In this document: positions 8,846 through 19,389 of the stretch, in pieces
Position numbering within the stretch: position 1 is the stretch's first letter
Layout: each line of letters opens with the position of its first letter
NCBI RefSeq assembly: GCF_036241575.1
Contig: NZ_CP108455.1
Span: 3,096,001 to 3,160,000 of the forward strand
Direction: 5' to 3'
Source: Streptomyces sp. NBC_01267
Lineage (GTDB): Bacteria; Actinomycetota; Actinomycetes; Streptomycetales; Streptomycetaceae
DNA: 64,000 nucleotides
Program-made: the position numbers and the translations under genes
Notes under the pieces: generated by a model
Database searches by the model: none
Told to the model about the DNA's origin: nothing
What the model saw: only the letters and a program-made list of their open reading frames with translations

Positions 8846-10714
8846 TCACTTGCCGAAGACCAGCATCGTCTTCTCGGTGTTGTCGCCCTTCTTGCCCCTG
8901 ACCTGCCCGGACATCAGGAAGAACCGTCCGTCCTGGTAGGCGACCGTCTTCGAGAAGAAGGAGTTCTCGATGCTCGCGGTCGACTCCGGGTGCTGGAGGA
9001 CCACCGTGGCCTTGCCGCCCGTAGGCGGGATGCTGACGACCGCGCCACCGCCGTCGTACGAAGGCTCCTTGTACGCGAGGAGGTTGGCACCGTCCATCCG
9101 CAGCGGCAGCATCGTGCGGTCGTCGTCCGCGGGCACCCGCCACTTCTCCTTGCCGGTGTTCAGGTCGAACGCCACGACGTCGTTGGCGCCGCTCTTCGCC
9201 TCGGTCGGCAGGTAGAGCGTGTTGGCGTCGGCGGCGGTGCCGGTGCAGCCCTGGAGGTCACGGTCGATGAAGGACATGCCGCACTCGGGCTGGAAACTGT
9301 CCTTGGTGGTCAGCTGGGAACGCCTGTCGCCCTTGTGCGTGAGGACGGAGATGTTCCAGGACTTCTTCTTCTCGTTGGTCGAGTAGATGACCAGCGGATC
9401 GACCGAGTAGACCTTCTTGACCTGCCAGCCCGCGGGCAGCCCGAACGTCCACTTGGACTTGCCGGTCGCCGGGTCCAGCTCCTGCACCTGCTCCGTCGCG
9501 TCCGGCTGGCCGTTCTTGGTGCACTCCTCGACCGCGATGAGCTTGCTGCCGCCCGCGAACGCGTCGGGCTGGCACGCCCCTTCGAACTTCCCGAAGATCT
9601 TGTGTCCGTCGGTGACCGAGAAGGCGCTGGAGGACCCCATCCGGCTGGCGGTCACGGTGTTGCCCGCGATCGTCAGCTCCACGGAGGTCATGATGTCGAA
9701 CAGACCCTCCTTCGGGATCTCCTTCTTCCAGCCGCCCTTGCCCGTGGCGAGGTCGACGACCTGCAACTGGTTGCAGTCGGACTTGTCGGTGTCGTTGTTC
9801 TTGTACGCGATGACGATCTTGCCGTCGGCGGTGGCCTGGTGCGGCGCGGCGCAGATCGCGTGGTCGAACGGCAGCGTCCACTTCACCTTGCCGTCGCTCA
9901 CCCCGTAGCCGACGACCTTCTTGTACATGGCGCGTACGACGGTGTCGCCGGCGAACCACATGCCGTAGCTCTCGGCGCCGTTCTGCGGCAGCGCGACGTC
10001 GTTCGTCTGCAGCCAGTCGACCTTGGCCTCACCGGGCTTGCGCCCGGCGTTGAGGTCGTCGTTCCCCTGACGGCCGTCCCCGGTGCCGTCGCCCCGGTCC
10101 ACGCTTCCCGTCGGGGACGGCTTGTCGTCCGAGTTCTTGGTGTCGCTCGCGACCGGCTTCTTGTCGTCGCCGCCCCCGCCGACCGCGAAGTACACCCCGG
10201 CGCCCACCACGAGAAGCCCCGCGACGGCCGCACCTATGATGACGCCGGGCTTGCCCTTGAAGGGGTTCTTGCCACCGCCCTGAGGCGGGACCGGGGCGCC
10301 CGGGTACTGCTGCTGCGGGTAGCCGTACGGACCCTGCTGCTGACCGTAGGGTCCCTGCGGCGGCTGCTGCGCGTACGGGCCCTGCTGCGGCTGTCCGTAG
10401 GGACCGGCCTGCGGCTGTCCGTACGGTCCCGGCGCCTGCTGGGGCTGACCGTACGGGCCGGGCTGCGGCGCCTGCTGGGGGTAGCCGTAACCGGGCTGCG
10501 GCTGGGGCGGCGGCCCCTGGGGCGCGCTCGGCGGGCCGCTCTGCGGCGGACCCTGCGCGGGCGGCGGACCCGGCGGGGCCTGCGGCGGTGGCGGCATCTG
10601 CGGCGGCTGAGCGGGCGGCGGCGGGGCGCCGAAACCGCCCGGACCTTCACCGGGCGGATTCTGCGGAGCGCCGAAACCGCCCTGCGGCGGCTGCTGGTCA
10701 GGCGGCTGAGTCAT
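8846..10714 (-). CDS. Membrane-anchored PQQ-like beta-propeller protein (copy 2)
   Basis: 622 residues with the same architecture as its downstream neighbour. A Pro/Gln/Gly tail of about 185 residues (MTQPPDQQPPQGGFGAPQNP, then repeated PYGQPQ units) leads to one membrane span (GVIIGAAVAGLLVVGAGVYF). An extracellular propeller follows with blade motifs ATGKGGWKKEIP, DPATGKSKWTFG and DLNTGKEKWRVP. ATG 10714 is preceded by GAAGAGG; a longer reading upstream adds non-family sequence. The identical MTQPP opening and shared layout point to tandem duplication. Its function is not known; a structural or sensing role at the cell surface is only a guess. Confidence 0.8.
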   Translation of the reverse strand: MTQPPDQQPPQGGFGAPQNPPGEGPGGFGAPPPPAQPPQMPPPPQAPPGPPPAQGPPQSGPPSAPQGPPPQPQPGYGYPQQAPQPGPYGQPQQAPGPYGQPQAGPYGQPQQGPYAQQPPQGPYGQQQGPYGYPQQQYPGAPVPPQGGGKNPFKGKPGVIIGAAVAGLLVVGAGVYFAVGGGGDDKKPVASDTKNSDDKPSPTGSVDRGDGTGDGRQGNDDLNAGRKPGEAKVDWLQTNDVALPQNGAESYGMWFAGDTVVRAMYKKVVGYGVSDGKVKWTLPFDHAICAAPHQATADGKIVIAYKNNDTDKSDCNQLQVVDLATGKGGWKKEIPKEGLFDIMTSVELTIAGNTVTASRMGSSSAFSVTDGHKIFGKFEGACQPDAFAGGSKLIAVEECTKNGQPDATEQVQELDPATGKSKWTFGLPAGWQVKKVYSVDPLVIYSTNEKKKSWNISVLTHKGDRRSQLTTKDSFQPECGMSFIDRDLQGCTGTAADANTLYLPTEAKSGANDVVAFDLNTGKEKWRVPADDDRTMLPLRMDGANLLAYKEPSYDGGGAVVSIPPTGGKATVVLQHPESTASIENSFFSKTVAYQDGRFFLMSGQVRGKKGDNTEKTMLVFGK

Positions 10715-10872
10715 CAGCACACACCTCTTCACGCGGGGTCCGCTGCCCGACCGGCCTCCCCCGCAATTCCGGCAGCCAGCGGCGCCGGAAAGGAGCGAAT
10801 CGGGTGTGGATCCCACAGATCAACGTCAGTCGAGCGGGAGTTCTTTCTATCACCCGGAGTTCATGACAAGCA

Positions 10873-10910
10873 GGGCCGGTCCACCCCTGTTCCCAAGGGA
10901 GAACCGGCCC
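10873..10910 (-). terminator. Terminator of the ABC-F gene
   Basis: The inverted repeat GGGCCGGT (10873-10880) / ACCGGCCC (10903-10910) encloses a second short stem (TTCCC-AA-GGGAGAA). It lies 35 bases past the stop of the ABC-F gene. Confidence 0.65.
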
Positions 10911-10944
10911 GTGATACCGCCGTTACGCGAGTCCCGCCGTACGG

Positions 10945-12753
<1,809 letters not shown>

Positions 12754-12832
12754 TGACGCTCCTGGGAAGGGGATGGATCGGCCTCCAGGGTACGGCGCGG
12801 CGACGGGGCCTCCTTGCCGCACCTCCTCCGGC

Positions 12833-13819
12833 CTAGGACCTGGCCGGCCGATCGTTGCCGGGCCCGGGACGCCTGGCGGGGCGGCCGACCACCGTCGCCC
12901 CGGGCGCCGCCGAGGATGCCACCCGGGCGGCCCGGCAGGTCCCGGAGGCCCGCAGCTCGGAGGCGATCCGTTCCGCCGACTCCGCGTCCTTGGCCAGGAA
13001 GGCCGTCGTGGGGCCGGAGCCGGAGACCAGTCCCGCCAGGGCGCCCGCCGCGGTACCGGCGGCGAGGGTGTCGGCGAGCGCGGGCCGCAGGGAGACCGCC
13101 GCCGCCTGGAGGTCGTTCGAGAGGGTCCCCGCCAGCGCCGTCGTATCGCCTGTGCGCAGCGCCGCCAGCAGGGCCGGTGCGGCTGCCGGCGGGGCGGCGT
13201 CGGGGGTGAGGCGGTCGAACTCGCGGAAGACCGTCGGGGTGGAGAGGCCGCCGTCGGCCATCGCGAACACCCAGTGGAACGTGCCACCGACCGTCAGCGG
13301 CGTCAGCAGCTCTCCGCGGCCGGTGCCCAGCGCTGCGCCGCCGACCAGACTGAAGGGCACGTCGCTGCCCAACTCGGCGCAGATGTCCAGGAGTTCTTCG
13401 CGCGAGGCGCCGGTGGACCAGAGCGCGTCGCAGGCCAGCAGGGCGCCCGCACCGTCCGCGCTGCCGCCCGCCATGCCGCCCGCGACGGGGATGTCCTTGT
13501 CGATGTGGAGGTGTACGTCGGGGGTGATCCCGTGGCGCGCGGCGAGCAGTTCGGCGGCCCGCGCCGCCAGGTTCGTCCGGTCCAGGGGGACCTGGTCCGC
13601 GCCGGGTCCCGTGCAGGTGACGCGGAGGGAGTCGGCGGGGGTCACGGTGACCTCGTCGTACAGCGACACCGCGAGGAAGACGTTGGCCAGGTCGTGGAAG
13701 CCGTCGGGGCGTGCGCCGCCGACCGCGAGCTGGACGTTGACCTTGGCGGGGACGCGGACGGTCACGCCCGCGGGAGCCCCCGTACCCGACGGGACGCGAC
13801 GACTGTCCGGGACGCTCAC
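12833..13819 (-). CDS. ispE: 4-diphosphocytidyl-2-C-methyl-D-erythritol kinase
   Basis: The 328-residue GHMP kinase of the MEP isoprenoid pathway phosphorylates the 2-hydroxyl of CDP-ME. It shows [21 protein letters not shown] at the N-terminus, the ATP loop [18 protein letters not shown] at about 130, and [12 protein letters not shown] near the end. It starts at GTG 13819, overlapping the rsmA stop by 4 bp. The rsmA-ispE pairing is conserved in actinobacteria, including mycobacteria. Confidence 0.95.
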   Translation of the reverse strand: MSVPDSRRVPSGTGAPAGVTVRVPAKVNVQLAVGGARPDGFHDLANVFLAVSLYDEVTVTPADSLRVTCTGPGADQVPLDRTNLAARAAELLAARHGITPDVHLHIDKDIPVAGGMAGGSADGAGALLACDALWSTGASREELLDICAELGSDVPFSLVGGAALGTGRGELLTPLTVGGTFHWVFAMADGGLSTPTVFREFDRLTPDAAPPAAAPALLAALRTGDTTALAGTLSNDLQAAAVSLRPALADTLAAGTAAGALAGLVSGSGPTTAFLAKDAESAERIASELRASGTCRAARVASSAAPGATVVGRPARRPGPGNDRPARS

Positions 13820-14694
13820 GCCTTGCCCTCCGCGATCCGTGCGAACTCCTCCACGGTGAGCGACTCGCCGCGTGCCTGCGGCGAGATCCCGGCCGCCACC
13901 AGCGCCGCCTCGGCCGCCGCCGCCGACCCCGCCCAGCCCGCCAGCGCGGCCCGCAGCGTCTTGCGGCGCTGTGCGAACGCCGCGTCGACCACCGCGAAGA
14001 CCTCTTCCTTGGTGGCCGTCGTCGGGATCGGTTCGGTGCGCCGGACCAGGGAGACGAGGCCCGAGTCGACATTCGGTGCGGGCCAGAACACGTTGCGGCC
14101 GATGGAGCCCGCCCGCTTGACGTGCGCGTACCAGTTGGCCTTCACGGACGGCACGCCGTACACCTTGTTGCCCGGTTCCGCCGCGAGCCGGTCCGCGACC
14201 TCCGCCTGGACCATCACCAGCGTGCGCTCGATCGTGGGGAAGCGGGCCAGCATGGTGAGCAGGACCGGGACCGCCACGTTGTACGGAAGGTTCGCCACCA
14301 GCGCGGTGGGCGGCGGGCCCGGCAGTTCCTGGACCTGCATCGCGTCCGCGTGGACCAGCGTGAAGCGGTCGGCGCGGGCGGGCAGCCTGGCCTCGATCGT
14401 CGCGGGCAGCGCGCCCGCCAGCACGTCGTCGATCTCGACGGCCACCAGCCGGTCCGCCGCTTCGAGGAGGGCCAGGGTCAGCGATCCGAGGCCGGGGCCG
14501 ACCTCGACGACCACGTCGTCCCGGGTCACCTCGGCCGTCCGTACGATCCTGCGCACCGTGTTGGCGTCGATGACGAAGTTCTGGCCGCGCTGCTTGGTCG
14601 GGCGTACGCCGAGTGCGGTCGCCAGCTCACGGATGTCGGCGGGGCCCAGAAGGGCGTCGGAGGCTTCGGGGGCGTCGGGTTCAGTGCTGCTCAC
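13816..14694 (-). CDS. rsmA: 16S rRNA (adenine1518-N6/adenine1519-N6)-dimethyltransferase
   Basis: The 292-residue KsgA/RsmA homologue dimethylates two adjacent adenines in the helix-45 loop of 16S rRNA during 30S maturation. The N-terminal [17 protein letters not shown] is typical. Motif [16 protein letters not shown] and motif [13 protein letters not shown] are intact. It starts at GTG 14694. In many actinobacteria rpfB lies directly upstream; here the next gene on the strand is tatD, 155 bp away. Confidence 0.95.
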   Translation of the reverse strand: MSSTEPDAPEASDALLGPADIRELATALGVRPTKQRGQNFVIDANTVRRIVRTAEVTRDDVVVEVGPGLGSLTLALLEAADRLVAVEIDDVLAGALPATIEARLPARADRFTLVHADAMQVQELPGPPPTALVANLPYNVAVPVLLTMLARFPTIERTLVMVQAEVADRLAAEPGNKVYGVPSVKANWYAHVKRAGSIGRNVFWPAPNVDSGLVSLVRRTEPIPTTATKEEVFAVVDAAFAQRRKTLRAALAGWAGSAAAAEAALVAAGISPQARGESLTVEEFARIAEGKA

Positions 14695-14849
14695 CCGTAA
14701 AGCCTACGGCCGCGGTACGGCTCCGGGCTCGCCCCCGGGGCCGGACGCCAGGCTCGTAGGCGCATCGGACCGGTCCGGCGGCCCCGGTGCGCCCCCGTAT
14801 CGCCTCCGTATCGCCCCTGACGCGCCCCCGGCTCGCCCCCGACTCCGCC

Positions 14850-15743
14850 TCAGCCGGTTTCGCCGCCCAGCCCGAACGCCCTGACCGTATTCGCCATGAT
14901 CGCCGTGGCCAGGGCGTCCTCGCTGACGCTTTTCACCTGGGCCATCGCCCTTACCGTGACCGGAATCAGATAAGGCGCATTGGGCCGCCCACGGTACGGA
15001 GCCGGGGTGAGGAAAGGCGCGTCCGTTTCGACGAGAACGAGTTCCAGCGGTGCGACAGCGAGGGCGTCACGCAGCGGCTGGGCGTTCTTGAACGTCATGT
15101 TCCCCGCGAAGGACATGAAATAGCCCTTTGCCGCGCAGATTTCCGCCATTGCGGCATCGCCGGAATAGCAATGGAATACGGTGCGTTCGGGTGCGCCTTC
15201 TTCTTCGAGAATGCGGAGCACATCCGCATGGGCCTCGCGGTCGTGAATGACCAGCGCCTTGCCGTGCCTTTTGGCGATCTCGATATGCGCCCGGAAGGAC
15301 CGTTCCTGGGCCGTAATGCCCTCGGGTCCGGTGCGGTAGTGGTCGAGGCCCGTCTCGCCGACGGCCCGCACGTACGGGAGGGCCGCCAGTCGCTCGATCT
15401 CGCCGAGCGCCTCGTCGAGGGCCGCCTCGCCGCCCGGGGCGCGGACCCCCTGCCGCGCTCCGCCCTCCGGATCGCCCAGCACGATGCGGGGTGCTTCGTT
15501 GGGGTGCAGCGCGACCGCCGCGTGCACGTTCTCGTACGCCCGCGCCGTCTCGGCCGCCCAGCGGGAGCCCGTCAGGTCGCAGCCCACCTGGACGACCGTG
15601 GTCACCCCCACCGACGCGGCCCGTTCCAGGGCCTCGTCGACGGTGGTGGCCTGCATGTCCAGGTGGGTGTGCGAGTCCGCGACCGGCACCTTCAGCGGTT
15701 CGGGCAGCGGCGGCGGTGTGTCGTTGGGGGCTTTCGGGCTCAT
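14850..15743 (-). CDS. TatD-family metal-dependent hydrolase
   Basis: The 297-residue TIM-barrel amidohydrolase has the HxH metal site in VADSHTHLDM, the Glu in RAVGETGLDHYR, the His in ALVIHDREAH and FHCYSGD, and the Asp in VETDAPFLTP. TatD proteins are 3'-5' DNA/RNA exonucleases or deoxyribonucleases linked to repair. ATG 15743 opens MSPKAPNDTPPP. The gene's 3' half (about 14860-15320) uses more A/T-ending codons than its 5' half and its neighbours, hinting at recombination. It sits beside the position where rpfB is expected. Confidence 0.88.
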   Translation of the reverse strand: MSPKAPNDTPPPLPEPLKVPVADSHTHLDMQATTVDEALERAASVGVTTVVQVGCDLTGSRWAAETARAYENVHAAVALHPNEAPRIVLGDPEGGARQGVRAPGGEAALDEALGEIERLAALPYVRAVGETGLDHYRTGPEGITAQERSFRAHIEIAKRHGKALVIHDREAHADVLRILEEEGAPERTVFHCYSGDAAMAEICAAKGYFMSFAGNMTFKNAQPLRDALAVAPLELVLVETDAPFLTPAPYRGRPNAPYLIPVTVRAMAQVKSVSEDALATAIMANTVRAFGLGGETG

Positions 15744-15782
15744 GGCGCCCGATCCTACGGTCACCCGCCCGGTGGACTGCTT

Positions 15783-15848
15783 CCGGTGGCCGGCGGGCTG
15801 CTCCCGGTGGCCGACGGGCTGCTGCTCCCGGTGGCCGTCGGGCTACTT
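15783..15848. repeat. Three tandem ~21-24 bp repeats
   Basis: Three imperfect copies of CCGGTGGCCGNCGGGCTGCT lie end to end between the stop of the zinc-ribbon gene and the start of tatD. The last copy runs into the zinc-ribbon stop codon. They are probably slippage products. Confidence 0.7.
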
Positions 15849-16280
15849 CCGGTGGAACGGGTGCAGCAGATCCGAGAGATGCCAGTGGTGGTGCGGCGCC
15901 GGCGACGCCCCGCCGACCGGGACGGGAAGCGGCTCGGGGGCGGCGGCGGTCGTGAGCGCCGACGCGGGAGTGGTCGCGGGTGCGGTGGTGGTCGCGGTCG
16001 CGGGTGCGGTGGTCACCCGCTCGGGGTGGTACAGCAGGTTCTGCACGGAGGAGACGCGCCCCGACCGCATGATCCTGATGACGTGCCCGCCACAGTTCAT
16101 GCAGCTCGGGTTGGACAGCGGCGACGGAACCCGTTCGCCATCGGCCTTGTACACAACAAATGCCTGGCCGGAAGCATCGACGTGATGCTCTATCTCGTAC
16201 GCCTGTTCCCAGCCGTGGCCACACCGCATGCACGCGAACGCATACGCCTCGTGAGCGGTGGTTTCAGTGATCTCACTCAT
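15843..16280 (-). CDS. Small zinc-ribbon protein of unknown function
   Basis: 145 residues from ATG 16280 (MSEITETTAHEAYAFACMRC). Two CxxC knuckles, CMRC near residue 17 and CMNC near 60, make a treble-clef or zinc-ribbon domain. The C-terminal 55 residues are Ala/Thr/Pro-rich and end with a His-rich stretch (APHHHWHLSDLLHPFHRK). There is no enzyme motif. It sits between tatD and rsmI on the same strand, with a 249-bp leader that contains the rsmI terminator. Function unknown. Confidence 0.75.
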   Translation of the reverse strand: MSEITETTAHEAYAFACMRCGHGWEQAYEIEHHVDASGQAFVVYKADGERVPSPLSNPSCMNCGGHVIRIMRSGRVSSVQNLLYHPERVTTAPATATTTAPATTPASALTTAAAPEPLPVPVGGASPAPHHHWHLSDLLHPFHRK

Positions 16281-16407
16281 GCCAGCTCCTCTTGCCCTGC
16301 GGACAAGCCTTCCGTGGAACGATTTCGTCCCACTTCCAGTGGACGCCTCCACCTCCCGGAATGCACCAGGGGCAGCCGACTATTGGAGCGGATTTGGCCT
16401 GCTCGTG

Positions 16408-16442
16408 GGCAAAGGCCCCGTGATCACGTTGCGGCCTTTGCC
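16408..16442 (-). terminator. Terminator downstream of rsmI
   Basis: Perfect 10-bp stem GGCAAAGGCC / GGCCTTTGCC with a 15-base loop, 88 bases beyond the rsmI stop and upstream of the zinc-ribbon gene. Confidence 0.6.
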
Positions 16443-16529
16443 ATTCACGCGCGTCCTTTACCTTCCGGTGGCATTCTCCTCCGGGGGTACGGCACGGCCC
16501 CCCGGCGTCCCCGCGCGAGCGGCGTCCTT

Positions 16530-17420
16530 CTAAGCATCCTTCGAGGCGTCCTTGGCGGCGTTCTTCGCGGTGTCCTTGGCCGCGTTCTTCGCGGCGACCA
16601 CCGCGTCGAAGACCTCCCGCTTGGGCAGTCCCGCCTCGGCGGCGACCGCGGCGATGGCCTCCTTGCGCCGCTCCCCCGCCTCCTCGCGCACCTGCACCCT
16701 GCGCACCAGCTCAGCGGGGTCCAGGTCCTGCTCCCCGGTGTCGCCCGCGCCCTCGACGACGACGGTGATCTCGCCCCGTACGCCCTCGGCGGCCCACTCG
16801 GCGAGTTCCTTCAGCGGCCCGCGCTTCACTTCCTCGTACGTCTTGGTCAGCTCCCGGCAGACGGCCGCCCTGCGCCCGTCCCCGAAGACCTCGGCCATGG
16901 CGGCGAGGGTGTCGTCGAGCCGGTGCGGGGCCTCGAAGTAGACCATCGTCCGGCGCTCGGCGGCGTTCTCCCGGAGCCTGCCCAGCCGCTCGCCCGCCTT
17001 GCGCGGCAGGAAGCCCTCGAAGCAGAAGCGGTCCACGGGCAGCCCGGAGAGTGCCAGCGCGGTGAGGACGGCCGACGGGCCGGGGACGGCCGTCACCTTG
17101 ATGTCCTGCTCCACGCACGCGGCGACCAGCCGGTACCCGGGGTCGGAGACGGACGGCATGCCCGCGTCCGTCACCAGCAGCACCCGCGCACCGCCCACCA
17201 GCGCTTCGACCAGCTCCGGCGTACGGGCGGTCTCGTTGCCCTCGAAGTACGACACGACACGCCCCGTGGTGTGCACCCCGAGAGCCTGGGTCAGTCTGCG
17301 AAGCCGCCTGGTGTCCTCGGCGGCGACGACATCGGCCGTCTCCAGCTCCCTGGCCAGCCGGGGCGGCGCGTCCGAGACGTCACCGATGGGGGTGCCTGCG
17401 AGTACCAGCGTTCCTGTCAC
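16530..17420 (-). CDS. rsmI: 16S rRNA (cytidine1402-2'-O)-methyltransferase
   Basis: The 296-residue tetrapyrrole-methylase-fold enzyme 2'-O-methylates C1402 in the ribosomal P site. It shows LVLAGTPIGDVSDAPPR, AAEDTRRLRRL, the SAM loop LVTDAGMPSVSDPG and AVPGPSAVLTALALSG. The last 20 residues repeat KNAAKD units (KNAAKDTAKNAAKDASKDA), an alanine/lysine tail not needed for the fold. It starts at GTG 17420, 61 bp from the divergent O-mannosyltransferase gene. Confidence 0.94.
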   Translation of the reverse strand: MTGTLVLAGTPIGDVSDAPPRLARELETADVVAAEDTRRLRRLTQALGVHTTGRVVSYFEGNETARTPELVEALVGGARVLLVTDAGMPSVSDPGYRLVAACVEQDIKVTAVPGPSAVLTALALSGLPVDRFCFEGFLPRKAGERLGRLRENAAERRTMVYFEAPHRLDDTLAAMAEVFGDGRRAAVCRELTKTYEEVKRGPLKELAEWAAEGVRGEITVVVEGAGDTGEQDLDPAELVRRVQVREEAGERRKEAIAAVAAEAGLPKREVFDAVVAAKNAAKDTAKNAAKDASKDA

Positions 17421-17481
17421 GACTCCATTCTCCCAGCCCCGTGCACACCACTCACACAGTCGGGTTCCCTACGATGGCGCG

Positions 17482-19251
17482 GTGACGAGTACAGCGCCTC
17501 ACCCCCCGAAGGGCCACGACGCCGGGAATCAGCCGCCCAGCTGGGGACACCGGCTGCGCCGGTTCGGCTACGCGGCCCCGCGCGGGACCGGTCTGCGCGA
17601 ACGGCTGGTGCCTCCGTACGCCGCACCGGGCCCCCAGGCGTTCACCGTGCTGGGCATCTCCCCGGCCTTCGCCGAGCGGCTGCTGCGCTGGTCGGCGTGG
17701 GGCGGTCCGCTGCTGGTCACGCTGGTCGCCGGGATCCTGCGGTTCTGGAACCTGGGCAGCCCGCACGCGGTGATATTCGATGAGACGTATTACGCGAAGG
17801 ACGCCTGGGCGCTGATCCACCAGGGGTACGAGGGCCACTGGCCGGACAACATCAACAACGCGATCCTCGCCAACCCCTCGCGCGTCTCGGTGCCCACCGA
17901 CCCCGGCTATGTGGTGCACCCGCCGATCGGTAAGTGGGTCATCGGCCTCGGTGAGCACTTCTTCGGGTTCACGCCGTTCGGCTGGCGCTTCATGACCGCC
18001 CTGCTCGGCACCCTCTCGGTGCTGATGATCTGCCGGATCGGCAGGCGGCTGCTGCGCTCGACGTTCCTGGGGTGTCTGGCCGGGCTGCTGCTCGGCGTCG
18101 ACGGGCTGCACTTCGTGATGAGCCGCACCTCGCTGCTCGACCTCATCGTCATGTTCTTCGTGGTCGCGGCCTTCGGCTGTCTGCTGATCGACCGGGACAG
18201 AGCCAGAGCCCGGCTCGCCGATGCCCTGCCGGTCGGCGAGGAGGGCGGGCCGCGCCCCGACAACGCGGTCGCCGGGAGCCTGCGGCTCGGCTGGCGCCCC
18301 TGGCGGATCGCGGCCGGCGTGATGCTGGGCCTGGCGTCGGCGACCAAGTGGAACGGGCTCTACGTCCTGGTCTTCTTCGCCGTGATGGCCGTGCTCTGGG
18401 ACGTGGGCGCGCGCCGCACGGCGGGCGCCGTCCGCCCGTACCGGGCCGTGCTCCGCCACGACGTGCTCCCGGCCTTCGTATCGACGGTGCCGGTCGCCGT
18501 GGTGACGTACATGCTGTCCTGGACCGGCTGGTTCGTGACCAAGGGCGGCTACTTCCGCGACTGGGCCGCCCACCGCGCCGGGCTCTCCCCCGACCACGTC
18601 AAGCTCCCGGTGCTGGGCACGGTCCACCTGCCGCAGTTCGACATGAGCTGGGTCCCGGCGTCGCTGCGGAGCTTCTGGCACTACGAGGCCGAGGTCTACA
18701 GCTTCCACGTGAATCTGACCGAGGGGCACCAGTACCAGTCGAACCCCTGGAGCTGGCTCGTGATGGGCCGCCCCGTCTCGTACTTCTACGAGTCCCCCAA
18801 GCCGGGCGTCGACGGCTGCCCGAAGGGCACCGAGAGCTGCGCCCGCGAGGTCCTGGCGATGGGCACCCCGCTGCTGTGGTGGGCGGCGTGCTTCGCGGTG
18901 CTGTACATCCTGTGGCGCTGGATCTTCCGCCGGGACTGGCGGGCCGGGGCCATCGCGTGCGGGATCGCGGCCGGGTACCTGCCCTGGTTCATGTACCAGC
19001 AGCGGACGATCTTCTTCTTCTACGCGGTCGTCTTCGTGCCGTTCCTCTGCCTGGCCGTCGCCATGATGATCGGCGCGATGCTGGGGCCGCGCGGGTCCAG
19101 TGAGCGGCGCAGAGCGGTGGGGGCGATCGGCGCGGGCGTGCTGGTGCTGCTGATCGTGTGGAACTTCATTTATTTCTGGCCGCTGTTCACCGGGGACGCG
19201 ATTCCGCTGAGCCAGTGGAACAACCGGATGTGGCTGAACACCTGGATCTAG
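17482..19251 (+). CDS. pmt: Protein O-mannosyltransferase (GT39)
   Basis: The 589-residue polytopic membrane enzyme transfers mannose from polyprenyl-phosphate-mannose to Ser/Thr of exported proteins. The catalytic first loop IFDETYYAKDAW near residue 100 has the conserved Asp-Glu. There are about ten further hydrophobic spans, including HFVMSRTSLLDLIVMFF and the C-terminal block GVLVLLIVWNFIYFWPLF. The start is GTG 17482. Streptomyces Pmt glycosylates lipoproteins and PBPs and is needed for phage phiC31 infection and beta-lactam tolerance. A PBP gene follows after 138 bp. Confidence 0.93.
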   Translation: MTSTAPHPPKGHDAGNQPPSWGHRLRRFGYAAPRGTGLRERLVPPYAAPGPQAFTVLGISPAFAERLLRWSAWGGPLLVTLVAGILRFWNLGSPHAVIFDETYYAKDAWALIHQGYEGHWPDNINNAILANPSRVSVPTDPGYVVHPPIGKWVIGLGEHFFGFTPFGWRFMTALLGTLSVLMICRIGRRLLRSTFLGCLAGLLLGVDGLHFVMSRTSLLDLIVMFFVVAAFGCLLIDRDRARARLADALPVGEEGGPRPDNAVAGSLRLGWRPWRIAAGVMLGLASATKWNGLYVLVFFAVMAVLWDVGARRTAGAVRPYRAVLRHDVLPAFVSTVPVAVVTYMLSWTGWFVTKGGYFRDWAAHRAGLSPDHVKLPVLGTVHLPQFDMSWVPASLRSFWHYEAEVYSFHVNLTEGHQYQSNPWSWLVMGRPVSYFYESPKPGVDGCPKGTESCAREVLAMGTPLLWWAACFAVLYILWRWIFRRDWRAGAIACGIAAGYLPWFMYQQRTIFFFYAVVFVPFLCLAVAMMIGAMLGPRGSSERRRAVGAIGAGVLVLLIVWNFIYFWPLFTGDAIPLSQWNNRMWLNTWI

Positions 19252-19347
19252 GAACGGTTTCGGACGCCCCGTCCGCCGCAGGTCCCGGTCGGGTAACGAC
19301 CCCGGCCGGGTGTCACCGCTGTCCCGTACGCTGCTCGGCGTAACTCT

Positions 19348-19363
19348 CTTGAACGTGTTCAAG
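19348..19363. promoter_or_regulatory. CTTGAAC-GT-GTTCAAG palindrome upstream of the PBP gene
   Basis: A perfect 7-bp inverted repeat with a 2-base centre lies 26 bases before the PBP start, just upstream of its ribosome-binding site. It resembles a repressor half-site pair of the TetR or XRE type. Binding is not shown. Confidence 0.5.
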
Positions 19364-19389
19364 GAGATTCCTGGGGAGGGAACGCAGCG

